From positions 1-64,000 of the forward strand of contig NZ_BMOE01000010.1 in NCBI RefSeq assembly GCF_014646915.1: DNA of 64,000 bases. Reading direction: 5' to 3'. Origin of the DNA: Deinococcus aquiradiocola (GTDB lineage: Bacteria; Deinococcota; Deinococci; Deinococcales; Deinococcaceae). Every line of letters starts with the position of its first letter. Within the stretch, counting starts at the first letter, position 1. The position numbers were made by a program, and so were the translations under genes. The notes beneath the pieces are model-generated. The model saw only the letters and a list, made by a program, of their open reading frames with translations. It was not told the origin of the DNA and made no database searches. Positions 18,564-28,975 of this stretch are shown one piece after another.

Positions 18564-19475
18564 ATGAGCATCTTCACTCAGTTGACCCACCTTCCCGGCA
18601 GTTACCAGGGGCCGGACCGTACGCTGGAAGGCCCCTTCGGGCTCCTCGGCCTGGGCGAGGCCAGTCTCGCCGCGCGCCTTTGCGAGGACTTCGCGCAGGC
18701 CACCCTGACGCGCAGCGGCACGCAGCTTGTCCTGAACAGCCCCGAGACGCAGGCGGCGGCCGACGACTTCGCCGCGCTGGCCGAGGTGAGCGGCGTGAAC
18801 GTGGTGCGTGCCGGGCAGGGCGAGGGCCGCCGCTTCGACCTCGACCGCCTCGGGTACCTCGCGCCGGGCGGCGTGCTCGGCACGTACCACCTCGCGCAGT
18901 ACGTGGCGTACGCGACCGGCCACGCGGACGAGGCCCGGCAGGCCGAGGCGCTCATCACGGCCCTGCGGGACCGCTGCGTGCCGGAGATCGAGGAAGGCAA
19001 TCCCGCGCGTGAGCTCGCGTGGAGTCTGTGGGGCCGCGCGCCGCTGCTGCTCGCGCCGGTGGGGGAGGGCGCGCTGATCGAGGTGTGGCAGGGCCTGCTC
19101 GCCCGGATCGGCAAGGTGCTGAGCGTGCCGGTGGAGCACGAACCGCTGTACACCGTGACGGGCGCGTTCGAGGCGCGGCACGAGCGCGGCGACGGTCGCC
19201 TCGCGCTGATCCTGGGCGACGAGGATCACGAGATGTCCCTGTGCCGCGAGGTGCTGGAGACGCGGATCGACGAGGTGACGCTCGTGCCGTTCCCGGAAGG
19301 GTCGAGCGGGTACGCGGGCGCGCTCGCCATGTGGTACTTCGCGGCGTGGACGGCCGCGTACCTCGCGGAGCGCGAGGGCGTGAGCCCCGAGGACAGCCCC
19401 GCGCTCGTGCAGGTGCTCGCCACGCTGGTGACCGGCACGCTGGTGACCGGCACGCCCGGCGAGGACCTCAACTGA
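18564..19475 (+). CDS. SIS-domain sugar-phosphate isomerase-like protein
   Basis: Protein of 303 residues of the family that includes bifunctional phosphoglucose/phosphomannose isomerases. The start LPGSYQGPDRTLEGPFGLLGLGEASLAARL matches the first SIS half, where GLGEAS replaces the common GMGGSA, and WSLWGRAPLLLAPVG and the C-terminal YAGALAMWYFAAWTAAYLAEREG match the C-terminal isomerase region. Substitutions in the phosphosugar loop make the substrate uncertain. ATG 18564 is chosen because the family homology begins there; an upstream ATG would add an Arg-rich stretch without homology. The tail has a short duplicated VTGT unit. Confidence 0.72.
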   Translation: MSIFTQLTHLPGSYQGPDRTLEGPFGLLGLGEASLAARLCEDFAQATLTRSGTQLVLNSPETQAAADDFAALAEVSGVNVVRAGQGEGRRFDLDRLGYLAPGGVLGTYHLAQYVAYATGHADEARQAEALITALRDRCVPEIEEGNPARELAWSLWGRAPLLLAPVGEGALIEVWQGLLARIGKVLSVPVEHEPLYTVTGAFEARHERGDGRLALILGDEDHEMSLCREVLETRIDEVTLVPFPEGSSGYAGALAMWYFAAWTAAYLAEREGVSPEDSPALVQVLATLVTGTLVTGTPGEDLN

Positions 19476-19541
19476 CCCGGATTCAGGGCAGGCGGTGACG
19501 CGGCGGCCCGCCGGCCGGGTCGCCGTGCGGGGCGGGCTGTG

Positions 19542-20021
19542 TCAGGAGGGGCTGCCGGGCAGCACGGCGACGCGGTAGATCATGAAGGTGCAGCCCCACA
19601 TGAAGAACGTCACCAGTGGCAGCAGGCGCAGGCCGACCTTGGGGCTGACGAGTTTGCTCTGGATGATCACCTCGATGATGTACAGGCTGATGACGGTGAG
19701 GCCCGCGTACATCCAGTGCTCGAAGTTGCGTTTGGGGTCGGGCGCGTAGCCGTACTTCGTGGTGGCTTCTCCGGCGGCGGCGACGGCACTGGCGACCTTG
19801 TGGCCGCCCAGCGCGAGGATGACGCCGGTGACGGCGGGCAGCAGCGTCAGCACCCAGGTGAGGCGCAGCCACCAGATCATGGGGCGGCCCACCCTCAGGC
19901 GGATGGCGGGGCCGATGCTCCACACGAAGAGCACGAGTGCGGCGATGGCGAGCGGGGTGGGGATCACGAGGGCGAAGGGGGTCGCCACCTGCCAGTTGTG
20001 AAGCCAGAGGAGGAATGCCAT
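19542..20021 (-). CDS. Small integral membrane protein, unknown function
   Basis: Protein of 159 residues with four hydrophobic segments (about 10-35, 50-70, 100-120, 130-150). The first loop has VGRPMIWWLRL, and a polar stretch KYGYAPDPKRNFEHWMYAG lies before the third helix. I do not recognise a family. TAGGCT lies five bases before the ATG, the local leaderless pattern. It ends convergent with the SIS gene and its start faces away from gyrB, from which it is separated by the gyrB promoter region. Confidence 0.75.
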   Translation of the reverse strand: MAFLLWLHNWQVATPFALVIPTPLAIAALVLFVWSIGPAIRLRVGRPMIWWLRLTWVLTLLPAVTGVILALGGHKVASAVAAAGEATTKYGYAPDPKRNFEHWMYAGLTVISLYIIEVIIQSKLVSPKVGLRLLPLVTFFMWGCTFMIYRVAVLPGSPS

Positions 20022-20115
20022 GACTCAGCCTACCGTGAGGGGTGGCGGGGGTGCAGGGACCGGCCGGAAGTGCGTGTGAGGCGTGGCTCGGGCAACGTAG
20101 AACCGGCCTCCCCGA

Positions 20116-20132
20116 TTACGCACGAAGCATAT
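20116..20132. promoter_or_regulatory. Weak RDRM-like 17-mer upstream of gyrB promoter
   Basis: The 17 bases TTACGCACGAAGCATAT have the outline TTAyG-N7-CATAw of the Deinococcus radiation/desiccation response motif (TTATG-N7-CATAA), each arm with one mismatch but without the central AT. It ends five bases before the -35 of gyrB. In D. radiodurans gyrB is assigned to this regulon. The match is weak and may be chance. Confidence 0.3.
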
Positions 20133-20137
20133 TTATC

Positions 20138-22328
<2,191 letters not shown>

Positions 22329-22346
22329 CCCGCGACCCTGTCCTTC

Positions 22347-22376
22347 AGGAGGCCCACCTGTCACGGTGGGCCTCCT
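22347..22376 (+). terminator. Terminator after gyrB
   Basis: Twelve-base-pair perfect stem AGGAGGCCCACC/GGTGGGCCTCCT around TGTCAC, 18 bases after the stop, followed by GCCTTAT. Confidence 0.8.
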
Positions 22377-22383
22377 GCCTTAT

Positions 22384-22470
22384 GGGACCAGACCGGGCTG
22401 AACGCCTGGAGTTCAGCCGGGCGGAACCTGAAGCTGCCGCCCGGCCGCGAGGACCGGGAAAACCGTTCGG
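22384..22470 (-). repeat. Mosaic intergenic repeat, partial copy B
   Basis: On the minus strand it reads CCTCGCGGCCGGGCGGCAGC, then TTCCGCCCGGCTGAACTCC and a complementary GGCGTTCAGCCCGG. The first part matches the hairpin module in copies C (27905-27946) and D (30980-31015); the second is the CTGAAC stem module. No full-length second module is present. Confidence 0.6.
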
Positions 22471-22554
22471 GGGAGACGAAATGAATGCCGGTGTCAGCTC
22501 CGGCCTTCCCGCAGCCGGGTCAATCCCGTGCGGCGCGGCGGGTACACTGGCCGC

Positions 22555-23007
22555 GTGAGCGGCGCGAAGACGACCGGGCAGGACGAGGCGCGTGAGGGCG
22601 CGCCAGCAGGGTCGCCCCCGTCGCCGCGCATTCGTCGCGTGCCGGTGTGGGCGGTGGTGCTGCTGAACGTGCTGCTGCCCGGCAGCGGGCAGTCGCTGCT
22701 GGGCCGCGCGGACCGGCACCTGCTGACGCTGGCGTTGACGCTGCTGGACTGGTGGGCGGCGTGGGCCGTCACCATGCACGTCAGCGTGACGGGCCTGGCG
22801 GAGCGTACCCCGGCGCTCGCGGCGGCGCTGGTGCTGCTGGCGGCCCTGCTGGTGCTGGCCTCGTACGCGCTGCTGACCGTGACGGCCCTGCGGGCCTCAC
22901 CCTCCCGGCGGGGTGTGCCCGTGTGGCGGCGCGCGTGGCCCGCGCTGCTGCATGCCTGCGCGTTCGGCTGGCTGCTGACGCAGTACCCGCCCTGGCTGCC
23001 CGCCTGA
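22555..23007 (+). CDS. Small membrane protein with LPGSGQ motif
   Basis: Protein of 150 residues with about four hydrophobic segments after a charged N-terminus. The first helix contains [21 protein letters not shown], a motif (LPGxGQ) seen in several short TM2-like membrane families. The helical regions are Leu/Ala-rich with no charged catalytic residues, and function is unknown. GTG 22555 is chosen because TACACT lies exactly six bases before it (leaderless pattern); ATG 22528 would start upstream of that promoter element. It converges on the aminotransferase gene. Confidence 0.7.
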   Translation: MSGAKTTGQDEAREGAPAGSPPSPRIRRVPVWAVVLLNVLLPGSGQSLLGRADRHLLTLALTLLDWWAAWAVTMHVSVTGLAERTPALAAALVLLAALLVLASYALLTVTALRASPSRRGVPVWRRAWPALLHACAFGWLLTQYPPWLPA

Positions 23008-23034
23008 ACGTGGCCTGCCTGAACCTGTACCGCC

Positions 23035-24390
23035 TCAGGCCAGCAGGGACGCGACCGCCTGTGCGAACACTTCCGTGTGCCGGTCCACGTCCGCCTGCGT
23101 GTGGTGCGGACTGAGGAGTGCCATGTTGTGGAACGGCGTCATCAGGACGCCCCGGTTCAGCAGGAACAGGTGCAGGTACGCGTCCAGCAGCGGCTGACCC
23201 GCGGCGGCCGCCTCGCGCCCGTTGCGGGGGGCGGGGCAGAACCAGTACTCGGCGCGGCAGCCGAGCACCTGCACCGTCCACGGCAGGCCATGCCGGTCGA
23301 TCACGCCCTGCACGCCGTCCGCCCACGCGCGCGCCAGCGGGACGGCCCGTGCGAAGTCCTCGTCGCGCAGGGCGCTGGACAGTGTGGCGCGCATGGCGGC
23401 GAGCGCCAGCGCACTTCCGGTGAGCGTCCCGCCGATGCCGCTCACGTCCACGTCCACTCCCGTCAGGAACGGCGCGAGCCGCCCGGCGATGTCGTCCGTC
23501 ATGCCGTACGCGGCGGTCGGCATGCCGCCCCCGAGCGGTTTGCCGATCACGAAGAAGTCCGGCTGCAGGCCCCACTCGCGCGTCGCGCCGCCCGGCCCGG
23601 CGCAGATGGTGTGCGTCTCGTCCAGGATCAGGAACGCGCCGTAGCGGTCGCACAGGTCCCGCAGTCCTGCCAGGAAGCCCTCGTCCGGCAGCACGATCCC
23701 GATGTTCGTCAGGGCCGGTTCCGTCAGGACGGCCGCCACGTCCCCGTGCCGCAGGGCGTCCTCCACGCCCCTCAGGTCGTTGAACTGTGCGACGCGGCTC
23801 AGCTCGGACGGGTGCGCGCCCCACCCGAGATTGCCGGGACGGGGGAGGACCTCGCCGTGCTCGCCCTGCATCACGAGTGCTTCCTCCACCGTCCCGTGGT
23901 AACAGTAGTCGAACACCAGAATCCTGCGTTTCCCGCTCAGCTGCCGCGCGAGACGGATCACGAACCGGTTCGCGTCGGTGGCCGTCATGGCCAGCTGCCA
24001 TTTCGGCAGCCCGAAGCGCCGCGCGAGTTCGCCCGCCACCCACGCCGCGTCCGGGCTGGGGAGCATGGTCGTGATGCCGCGCAGCGCCTGCGCGTGCAGC
24101 GCCTCCGCCACCTGCGGGAGCGCGTGCCCGGTCATGGCGCCCGTGTCGCCCAGGCACAGGTCCAGGTACGAGAGGCCGTCCACGTCCCGGAAGTGCGCGC
24201 CGCTCGCCTCCTGCAGGAACAGCGGGAACGGTCCCGGCCAGCGCGTCATCCATGCCATCGGCACGCCCGACAGCAGGTGCGTGCGCGCCTCGCGGGCGAG
24301 TGCGGCGGAGCGGGGGTGCAGGTCCACGAAACGCGCCTCTTCCTGCGCGAGCAGGGAGACGAGCCGGTCATCCGTCACGGTCTGGGGCAT
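23035..24390 (-). CDS. Class III aminotransferase, glutamate-1-semialdehyde aminomutase-like
   Basis: PLP enzyme of 451 residues of aminotransferase class III, closest in pattern to HemL-type aminomutases and related transaminases. The pocket residues DYCYHGTVEEAL (about 165), FLILDETHTICAGPGG (about 250) with the PLP-binding Asp, and FFVIGKPLGGGMP (about 280) with the Schiff-base Lys are intact. The TVQVLGCRAEYWF and C-terminal MTPFHNMALLSPHHT segments follow the family. It is not in a heme operon, so a role in amino acid or polyamine metabolism is equally possible. TATGCT lies five bases before the chosen ATG. Confidence 0.85.
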   Translation of the reverse strand: MPQTVTDDRLVSLLAQEEARFVDLHPRSAALAREARTHLLSGVPMAWMTRWPGPFPLFLQEASGAHFRDVDGLSYLDLCLGDTGAMTGHALPQVAEALHAQALRGITTMLPSPDAAWVAGELARRFGLPKWQLAMTATDANRFVIRLARQLSGKRRILVFDYCYHGTVEEALVMQGEHGEVLPRPGNLGWGAHPSELSRVAQFNDLRGVEDALRHGDVAAVLTEPALTNIGIVLPDEGFLAGLRDLCDRYGAFLILDETHTICAGPGGATREWGLQPDFFVIGKPLGGGMPTAAYGMTDDIAGRLAPFLTGVDVDVSGIGGTLTGSALALAAMRATLSSALRDEDFARAVPLARAWADGVQGVIDRHGLPWTVQVLGCRAEYWFCPAPRNGREAAAAGQPLLDAYLHLFLLNRGVLMTPFHNMALLSPHHTQADVDRHTEVFAQAVASLLA

Positions 24391-24436
24391 GTCACAGCAT
24401 ACCGGGAGGACCGTGTGCGGGCGGACGGAACCCGGA

Positions 24437-24880
24437 TCAGGTGGAAGGCTCCACCTGCAGGGACGCGAGCGCCGCGCGCAGCGGGCCCGGGAGCGGCACG
24501 GGGCGGCGCGTGCCGCGGTCCACATACACGTGCACGAAGTGCCCCTGCGCGCACGGCTCGTCCTGCCCCGCCCGGAACACCCCGAGCCGGTAGCGGACGC
24601 TGCTGTTCCCCAGGCGCTCCACCGCCACGCCGACCGTCAGCGCGTCGGGGAAACTCAGGGACGAGAAGTACTGACAGCCCGTCTCGACCACCAGCCCGAT
24701 CACGTCGCCGCGCTCCGGGTCCAGCGGGCCCTCGCGGATCAGGAACGCGTTCACGGCCGTGTCGAAGTACGCGTAGTACGTGACGTTGTTGACGTGCCCG
24801 TACACGTCGTTGTCGCTCCAGCGGGTCTGCAGGGCGTGCGTGTACGGGTAGTCGCCCAGGGGACGGCGGGTCGCGGTCAT
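24437..24880 (-). CDS. Acyl-CoA thioesterase, 4HBT hot-dog fold
   Basis: Thioesterase of 147 residues of the 4-hydroxybenzoyl-CoA thioesterase family. The signature [28 protein letters not shown] (about 18-45) includes the catalytic Asp and helix-capping His-Val-Asn. The strand [32 protein letters not shown] completes the hot-dog fold. The natural acyl-CoA is unknown. I use the second ATG because TACCCT lies six bases before it; the first ATG (24898) would put this -10 inside the gene. Confidence 0.9.
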   Translation of the reverse strand: MTATRRPLGDYPYTHALQTRWSDNDVYGHVNNVTYYAYFDTAVNAFLIREGPLDPERGDVIGLVVETGCQYFSSLSFPDALTVGVAVERLGNSSVRYRLGVFRAGQDEPCAQGHFVHVYVDRGTRRPVPLPGPLRAALASLQVEPST

Positions 24881-24964
24881 GCGTTCAGGGTAGCCCACGT
24901 CCGGCTGGACGACAGGCGAGCGGCCGCCCCACCCGGGAGCGGCCGCTCTGCGCGCCTGCGGCGT

Positions 24965-25726
24965 TCAGCCGGGGATGCGGATCTTCTGGCCCACCTGAAT
25001 CAGGTCGGGGTTGGAGATGTTGTTGTAGTGCGCGATGTCGCGGTACTTGCTGGCGTCACCGAAGTACTTCTGCGCGATGGTGCTCAGGTTGTCGCCCGCC
25101 TTGACGGTGTACACGGTGTCGCCGCCCGCGTCCTTCTCCTTGGTGAGTTCCTTCGCGCCGCCCGTGACCTTCAGTCCGCTGGCGTCCACGGCCTGCACGC
25201 CGTCCACGCTGCGCGCGAGCTGCGCGGCGAGGTGCAGTTCGTGCTCGCTGTCCACCGCGCCCTGCAGGATGATGCTGCTGCCGCTCTGCAGCACGTCGAT
25301 GGGGTCGTCCTTCAGTTCGCCGTTCGCCTTGATGGCGTTCCAGACGCCCTTGGCGATGCGGCTGTGCTCCTCCATCGCCTTCTGCACGATGTCGTCGCCC
25401 TGCGCGTCGTCGTACGACCCGGAGGTGGGGGCGCTCGCCTGCACGGGCGTGCCCGTCTCGACGCTCGCGGTCGGGGCGGCAGGCGCAGGGGCAGCCGCCG
25501 GGGCGGTCTGCTGCGGCACGAGGCCGCTCACGTCGACGTTCTTCACGCCGTCGATGCCGCCTGCCACGACCCGTACCAGCCCGCCGTACTTGTCGTTGGG
25601 GACCTGACCGGTCACGAAGGCCGTGCCGTTCTCCACCCGGACATCCAGGTTGAGGGGGGCCAGCAGGGCTTGAGCTTTGAACGCATCCTTGATGCGGTCA
25701 ACCGTCGACTTTCCAAAAGGCCACAT
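24965..25726 (-). CDS. BON-LysM domain protein (Kbp/YgaU-like)
   Basis: Protein of 253 residues. An N-terminal BON domain (IKDAFKAQALLAPLNLDVRVENGTAFVTGQV, about 10-70), an Ala/Pro linker, a second BON domain (about 115-195, DPIDVLQSGSSIILQGAVDSEHELHLAAQLARSVDGVQAVDASGL) and a C-terminal LysM domain (VYTVKAGDNLSTIAQKYFGDASKYRDIAHYNN, about 207-250) are present. BON-LysM proteins include the E. coli cytoplasmic K+-binding protein Kbp, which has one BON. No signal peptide is visible, so this one may also be cytoplasmic. Which role applies here is not readable. Confidence 0.88.
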   Translation of the reverse strand: MWPFGKSTVDRIKDAFKAQALLAPLNLDVRVENGTAFVTGQVPNDKYGGLVRVVAGGIDGVKNVDVSGLVPQQTAPAAAPAPAAPTASVETGTPVQASAPTSGSYDDAQGDDIVQKAMEEHSRIAKGVWNAIKANGELKDDPIDVLQSGSSIILQGAVDSEHELHLAAQLARSVDGVQAVDASGLKVTGGAKELTKEKDAGGDTVYTVKAGDNLSTIAQKYFGDASKYRDIAHYNNISNPDLIQVGQKIRIPG

Positions 25727-25782
25727 GGGTTCATGCTGACAGAAGGAGCGTGACGCCGCTCACGGTCCGTATGAGAGGCCCT

Positions 25783-27204
25783 TTAGGAAGCGGGGGGCAG
25801 GGGGGGGAGGTCCGGCCCCACCACCCACGGCGTCACGGCGTCCGTCCCCGCCTGCCCGGCCACGTCCCGCACGACGTCCAGCAGGTCCGCCGTCCGGACG
25901 GCCCGCCCCGTGAAGCGCGTCACGTACGTCCGCAGCACCTCCCGGAACACCCCGTCCCCCACCGCTCCCCGCAGGGCGTGCAGGGCCAGCGCGCCGCGCA
26001 GGTAACTGCTCGTGTCGAAGAGCTGCGGCGCGCTCCGCGCCACGAGGCCCCGCGCGGGCGCGTTGCGGAGCGAACTGTACCAGCGGGCAGGCAGCGCGCC
26101 CGGATCTTCGCCCTGCGCCTCGAGATAGAGTTGCTCAGCGTACGTCGCGAAGCCCTCGTTCAGCCACACGTCCGACCAGTCCGCCAGCCGCACGCTGTCC
26201 CCGAACCACTGGTGCGCCATCTCGTGCGCCGCGACCCGCTCCCCCTGCGCGCGCGCAGGGAAGGTGCTGAGCGTCGCCGTCTCCAGCGCCGGGATCTGCG
26301 GGTCGTTCACGACCGCCACGCCGTACAGCGGGTACGGGAACGGCCCGAACCAGCCGCTCAGGACCTCCAGCATCCGCGCCGGACTTCCGAACGACGACCG
26401 CACCGCGTCGTCCACGTCCCGCGGGAACACGTCGCGCACCGTCACGCCCGCGAAGCCCGGCCGGGGCACGACCTGCAGCCGCCCCACGTGCACCGTCATC
26501 GCGTACGTGGGAATCTCGAACGGCAGCTCGAACGACGCGCGCGTGCGGCCGCCCGCCGTCACGGGGTCGCCCGGCACGCCCCCCGCCACGCCCACGAACC
26601 CTTCCGGCACGTCCAGATGCACGCTGTACGTCGCGCCGTCGGCAGGCACGTCGTTGCACGGGAAGAACGTGTGCGACCCGTCCGGCTCGGACAGCACGTA
26701 ACTCCCGCCCGCCTGCGTGATCCACCCGAGCCGCAGCCCGTCCGCCGGGTCGAGGTGCAGGGGCGGCGTGCCACGGTACGCGACCGTCACCGTGAAGGTC
26801 GCGCCCGCCGGGACGGGACGCGCGGGACGCAGCAGCAGTTTCGTGCCCACCTGCGCGTGCCGGGCGGGCGTGCCGTCTATCTTCGCGCCCGTCACGGTCA
26901 GCCCCTCGAAATCCAGGTTCACCTGCGCGAGCTCCCGCAGGGCCGTCACGGTCAGCACGGCGCGCCCGCTCAGCTCGTCCACGCGCGGGTCGGACGTGAG
27001 GCTCAGGTCGTAGTGCAGGACATCCAGGCCCGCGTCGCCCAGCTGCGGGTAGATGCGGTCCCCCGCGCCCTCCGGCAGGGTGAACCCGGCCGGGACCGTG
27101 ACAGGCGCGGCCTGCCCCTGCGCCCGCACCATGCCCGGCAGGCACAGCAGCACCGCCGCGAGCGGCGCGCGCCACCCCCGTCCCCTCCAGGCCGCCGGAC
27201 GCAC
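25783..27204 (-). CDS. Exported M1-family zinc metallopeptidase
   Basis: Aminopeptidase N-type peptidase of 473 residues. The zinc site HEMAHQWFGD followed 18 residues later by WLNEGFATY is complete. The exopeptidase segment reads ALETATLSTF where larger members have GAMEN. A signal sequence (WRAPLAAVLLCLPGMVRAQG) indicates export, and the C-terminal helical domain of large M1 enzymes is short. I place the start at GTG 27204, just after the Nudix stop with GAGGT upstream; the longest frame would overlap that gene by 44 bases and add an unlikely signal-peptide N-terminus. It likely forms an operon with the Nudix gene. Confidence 0.87.
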   Translation of the reverse strand: MRPAAWRGRGWRAPLAAVLLCLPGMVRAQGQAAPVTVPAGFTLPEGAGDRIYPQLGDAGLDVLHYDLSLTSDPRVDELSGRAVLTVTALRELAQVNLDFEGLTVTGAKIDGTPARHAQVGTKLLLRPARPVPAGATFTVTVAYRGTPPLHLDPADGLRLGWITQAGGSYVLSEPDGSHTFFPCNDVPADGATYSVHLDVPEGFVGVAGGVPGDPVTAGGRTRASFELPFEIPTYAMTVHVGRLQVVPRPGFAGVTVRDVFPRDVDDAVRSSFGSPARMLEVLSGWFGPFPYPLYGVAVVNDPQIPALETATLSTFPARAQGERVAAHEMAHQWFGDSVRLADWSDVWLNEGFATYAEQLYLEAQGEDPGALPARWYSSLRNAPARGLVARSAPQLFDTSSYLRGALALHALRGAVGDGVFREVLRTYVTRFTGRAVRTADLLDVVRDVAGQAGTDAVTPWVVGPDLPPLPPAS

Positions 27205-27211
27205 CCGGACC

Positions 27212-27688
27212 TCAGATCGGGTAGTACGTGCGCGCTTCACCGCGCAGGAAGTCACGGGTCGGCACCCAGATGAGCGGGTTGCGTTCCTCCACCTCCGGCG
27301 GCGGGCCGTACCGCACGAGGCTCAGCACGTCCGCGAACGGCACCCACTTCGTGCCGACCACTTCCGGGTCGGTGGGGTTCAGTTCACCCCGGAAGTTCGC
27401 GGTGAAGCGCCCGAAGTTCGCGTAGCACTCGTTCTTGGTGCCGGTCAGCATCTCGCCTTCCAGCAGCGACACGAAGTTCAGGTCCGTCACGATCAGGCCC
27501 GTCTCCAGCCGCACCTGCCGGACCGCCGCGTCCGCGAGGCTCTCGCCCGCGCCCGCCTTGCCGCCCGGCAGGCCGTAGAAGATGCTGCCGTCATCCATCC
27601 GTTCGGCCACCAGCAGCAGCATGCCGTCTTGAACGAGGTACACGTGGGCCGCCCGCTTGATGGGCAGGGTACGAGACAGGTGGGTCAT
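27212..27688 (-). CDS. Nudix-fold protein with degenerate Nudix box
   Basis: Protein of 158 residues of the Nudix superfamily (hydrolysis of nucleoside diphosphates linked to another moiety). The box reads GGKAGAGESLADAAV then RQVRLETGL. Against the consensus REUxEExGU, Glu is replaced by Gln in the first position and by Leu in the third acidic position, leaving one of the three metal-binding acidic residues of that helix. Catalysis may be lost or altered. The rest (IFYGLPGG, NFVSLLEGEMLTGTKNECYANFGRF) is well kept. TACACT lies eight bases before the ATG. The M1 peptidase follows. Confidence 0.82.
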   Translation of the reverse strand: MTHLSRTLPIKRAAHVYLVQDGMLLLVAERMDDGSIFYGLPGGKAGAGESLADAAVRQVRLETGLIVTDLNFVSLLEGEMLTGTKNECYANFGRFTANFRGELNPTDPEVVGTKWVPFADVLSLVRYGPPPEVEERNPLIWVPTRDFLRGEARTYYPI

Positions 27689-27835
27689 TGCCGAACAGTG
27701 TAGTGCAGGACGCGCCCACGTGGACGCACACGACCCCTTCATCCCGGCCTCCTGCGGGTCCGGTCCGGGTGACAGGCGGGCAGGTCCGGCCGCACGGGCG
27801 GCGCGGCCCCCGGACGCCAGCCGGGTCATCCGGTG

Positions 27836-27946
27836 CTGAGGAGACGGAAGGGATGTGGGCGGTGTTCCCGGCGGCTCTGGAATCGGAACAACACCGTACG
27901 TTCTGGTCCTCGCGGCCGGGCAGCGGCTTCGCGTTCCGCCCGGCTG
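27836..27946 (+). repeat. Mosaic intergenic repeat, truncated variant next to copy C
   Basis: Starts GAGGAGACGG-AAGGGATGTGGG, then CTCTGGAATCGGAACAACACCG, which is the second module of the family with its middle third deleted, followed by the CCTCGCGGCCGGGCAGCGGC hairpin variant also present in copies B and D. It is directly followed by a full copy in the same orientation. Confidence 0.65.
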
Positions 27947-27947
27947 A

Positions 27948-28112
27948 TACGGTTTTGAGCTGAACTTGTAGAGTTCAGCCGAGCGAAGCGAGTGCCAACA
28001 AGTACGGTTTTGAGGAGATGGAAGCGGGCAGGCGTCCTGCAGGGCGTCCGTTCTGCCCAAGAAGGGATGTCGGTGCTGCTTCCGGCATCCCTGGAATCGG
28101 ATAAAAACCGGA
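27948..28112 (+). repeat. Mosaic intergenic repeat, full copy C
   Basis: Nearly identical to the copy at 40775: TACGGTTTTGAGCTGAAC stem module, GCCGAGCGAAGCGAG, CCAACAAGTACGG, then GAGGAGATGGAAGCGGGCAG, GTCCGTTCTGCCCAAGAAGG, GATGTCGG/CCGGCATCCC and GGAATCGGATAAAAACCGG. With the truncated variant before it, it fills the 454-base space between the Nudix and 2H phosphoesterase genes, where I see no gene. Confidence 0.85.
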
Positions 28113-28142
28113 TGACATCCTGAAGTCGCGCTCAGAACCGGA

Positions 28143-28880
28143 TCAGGTGCGCTGCAGTTCCCGCCGCACGGCGGGCAGTGGGATGTCCGCCCGGACCTGC
28201 CAGCGTTCCTCCCCGTCCGGTTTCACGAACAGGCTGACCGACTCCACCGGCATGGGGGTCGTCAGGAACGCCGCGAAGTCCCGCGACAGCCGCTGCCCGA
28301 GCGCCTCGCGTTCCTGCGCGCTGCCCAGGCAGGGGTCCACCAGGGTGTAGTGCGGTTCGAAGGTGTCCAGGCCGCGCGGCGTGCGCAGCAGCGCCAGCCG
28401 TTGCCGCTGCCACCCGGCCGGGTACAGGGCGGGGTCTCGGCGCAGGCGCACCTCGAACGGCGAGTCCGTCACGAACGGCGCGAGCCGGGCGAGCAGCAGC
28501 GTGTGCAGCACCAGCAGGTGCGGGGACGGCCCGAACATCAGGCCGATGCCCGTCCCGGACCGGTACTCCATGCGGCCCGCGTGCAGGCTCACGTCCGCCG
28601 CCGGGGACAGGCACGCGGCGGCGGCCCGCACTTCCGCCTCGATGGCGGGCAGGGACGCCGCCGCGCACCAGAAGCCCTCCACCAGCGTCAGGTGAAAGCC
28701 GTACGGTCCGGCCAGCGCCTGCCATTCGGGCCGCACGTCCGCCGGGAGTGGCCGCACCTGCCGGGCGCGCACGTCGTAGCCGAGCACCTCGCTGCCCAGC
28801 CGGTACAGGGCGCTGTCGGCGGGCGGGCAGACGTACACGGCGAAACGCGTTCCCTCGGCGGTCAGGCGGGAGGCAGTCAT
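28143..28880 (-). CDS. DUF1045 protein, 2H phosphoesterase-like
   Basis: Protein of 245 residues of the DUF1045 family, a branch of the 2H phosphoesterases. Both His-x-Thr motifs are present: GFHLTLVEGF (about 62) and EPHYTLVDPC (about 178). In other bacteria DUF1045 genes lie in phosphonate (phn) clusters and are thought to act on cyclic phosphoribosyl esters, but no phn gene is seen here, so the substrate is open. TACACT lies six bases before the ATG, consistent with a leaderless transcript. A full intergenic repeat lies just downstream. Confidence 0.85.
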   Translation of the reverse strand: MTASRLTAEGTRFAVYVCPPADSALYRLGSEVLGYDVRARQVRPLPADVRPEWQALAGPYGFHLTLVEGFWCAAASLPAIEAEVRAAAACLSPAADVSLHAGRMEYRSGTGIGLMFGPSPHLLVLHTLLLARLAPFVTDSPFEVRLRRDPALYPAGWQRQRLALLRTPRGLDTFEPHYTLVDPCLGSAQEREALGQRLSRDFAAFLTTPMPVESVSLFVKPDGEERWQVRADIPLPAVRRELQRT

Positions 28881-28975
28881 GCGGGCAGTGTAGGAAGCGC
28901 GCGTCAGGCCATCATCACCCGCACGTTGCCCCCATCCCGCGCCCGCCCGTCTGACGCCGGGTCAGCGGCGGTTGG

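Noticed and set aside
27743..28060. Similar peptides (RTCW-SLRSAEL-FSSKPY) encoded at 27.9, 40.8 and 53.1 kb
   Set aside because: They arise from translating the intergenic repeat and have no independent starts; the DNA repeat explains the similarity.
27836..28112. CRISPR-like impression from adjacent repeat units
   Set aside because: Only two copies, of unequal length, without regular spacers or cas genes; it is the mosaic repeat family.
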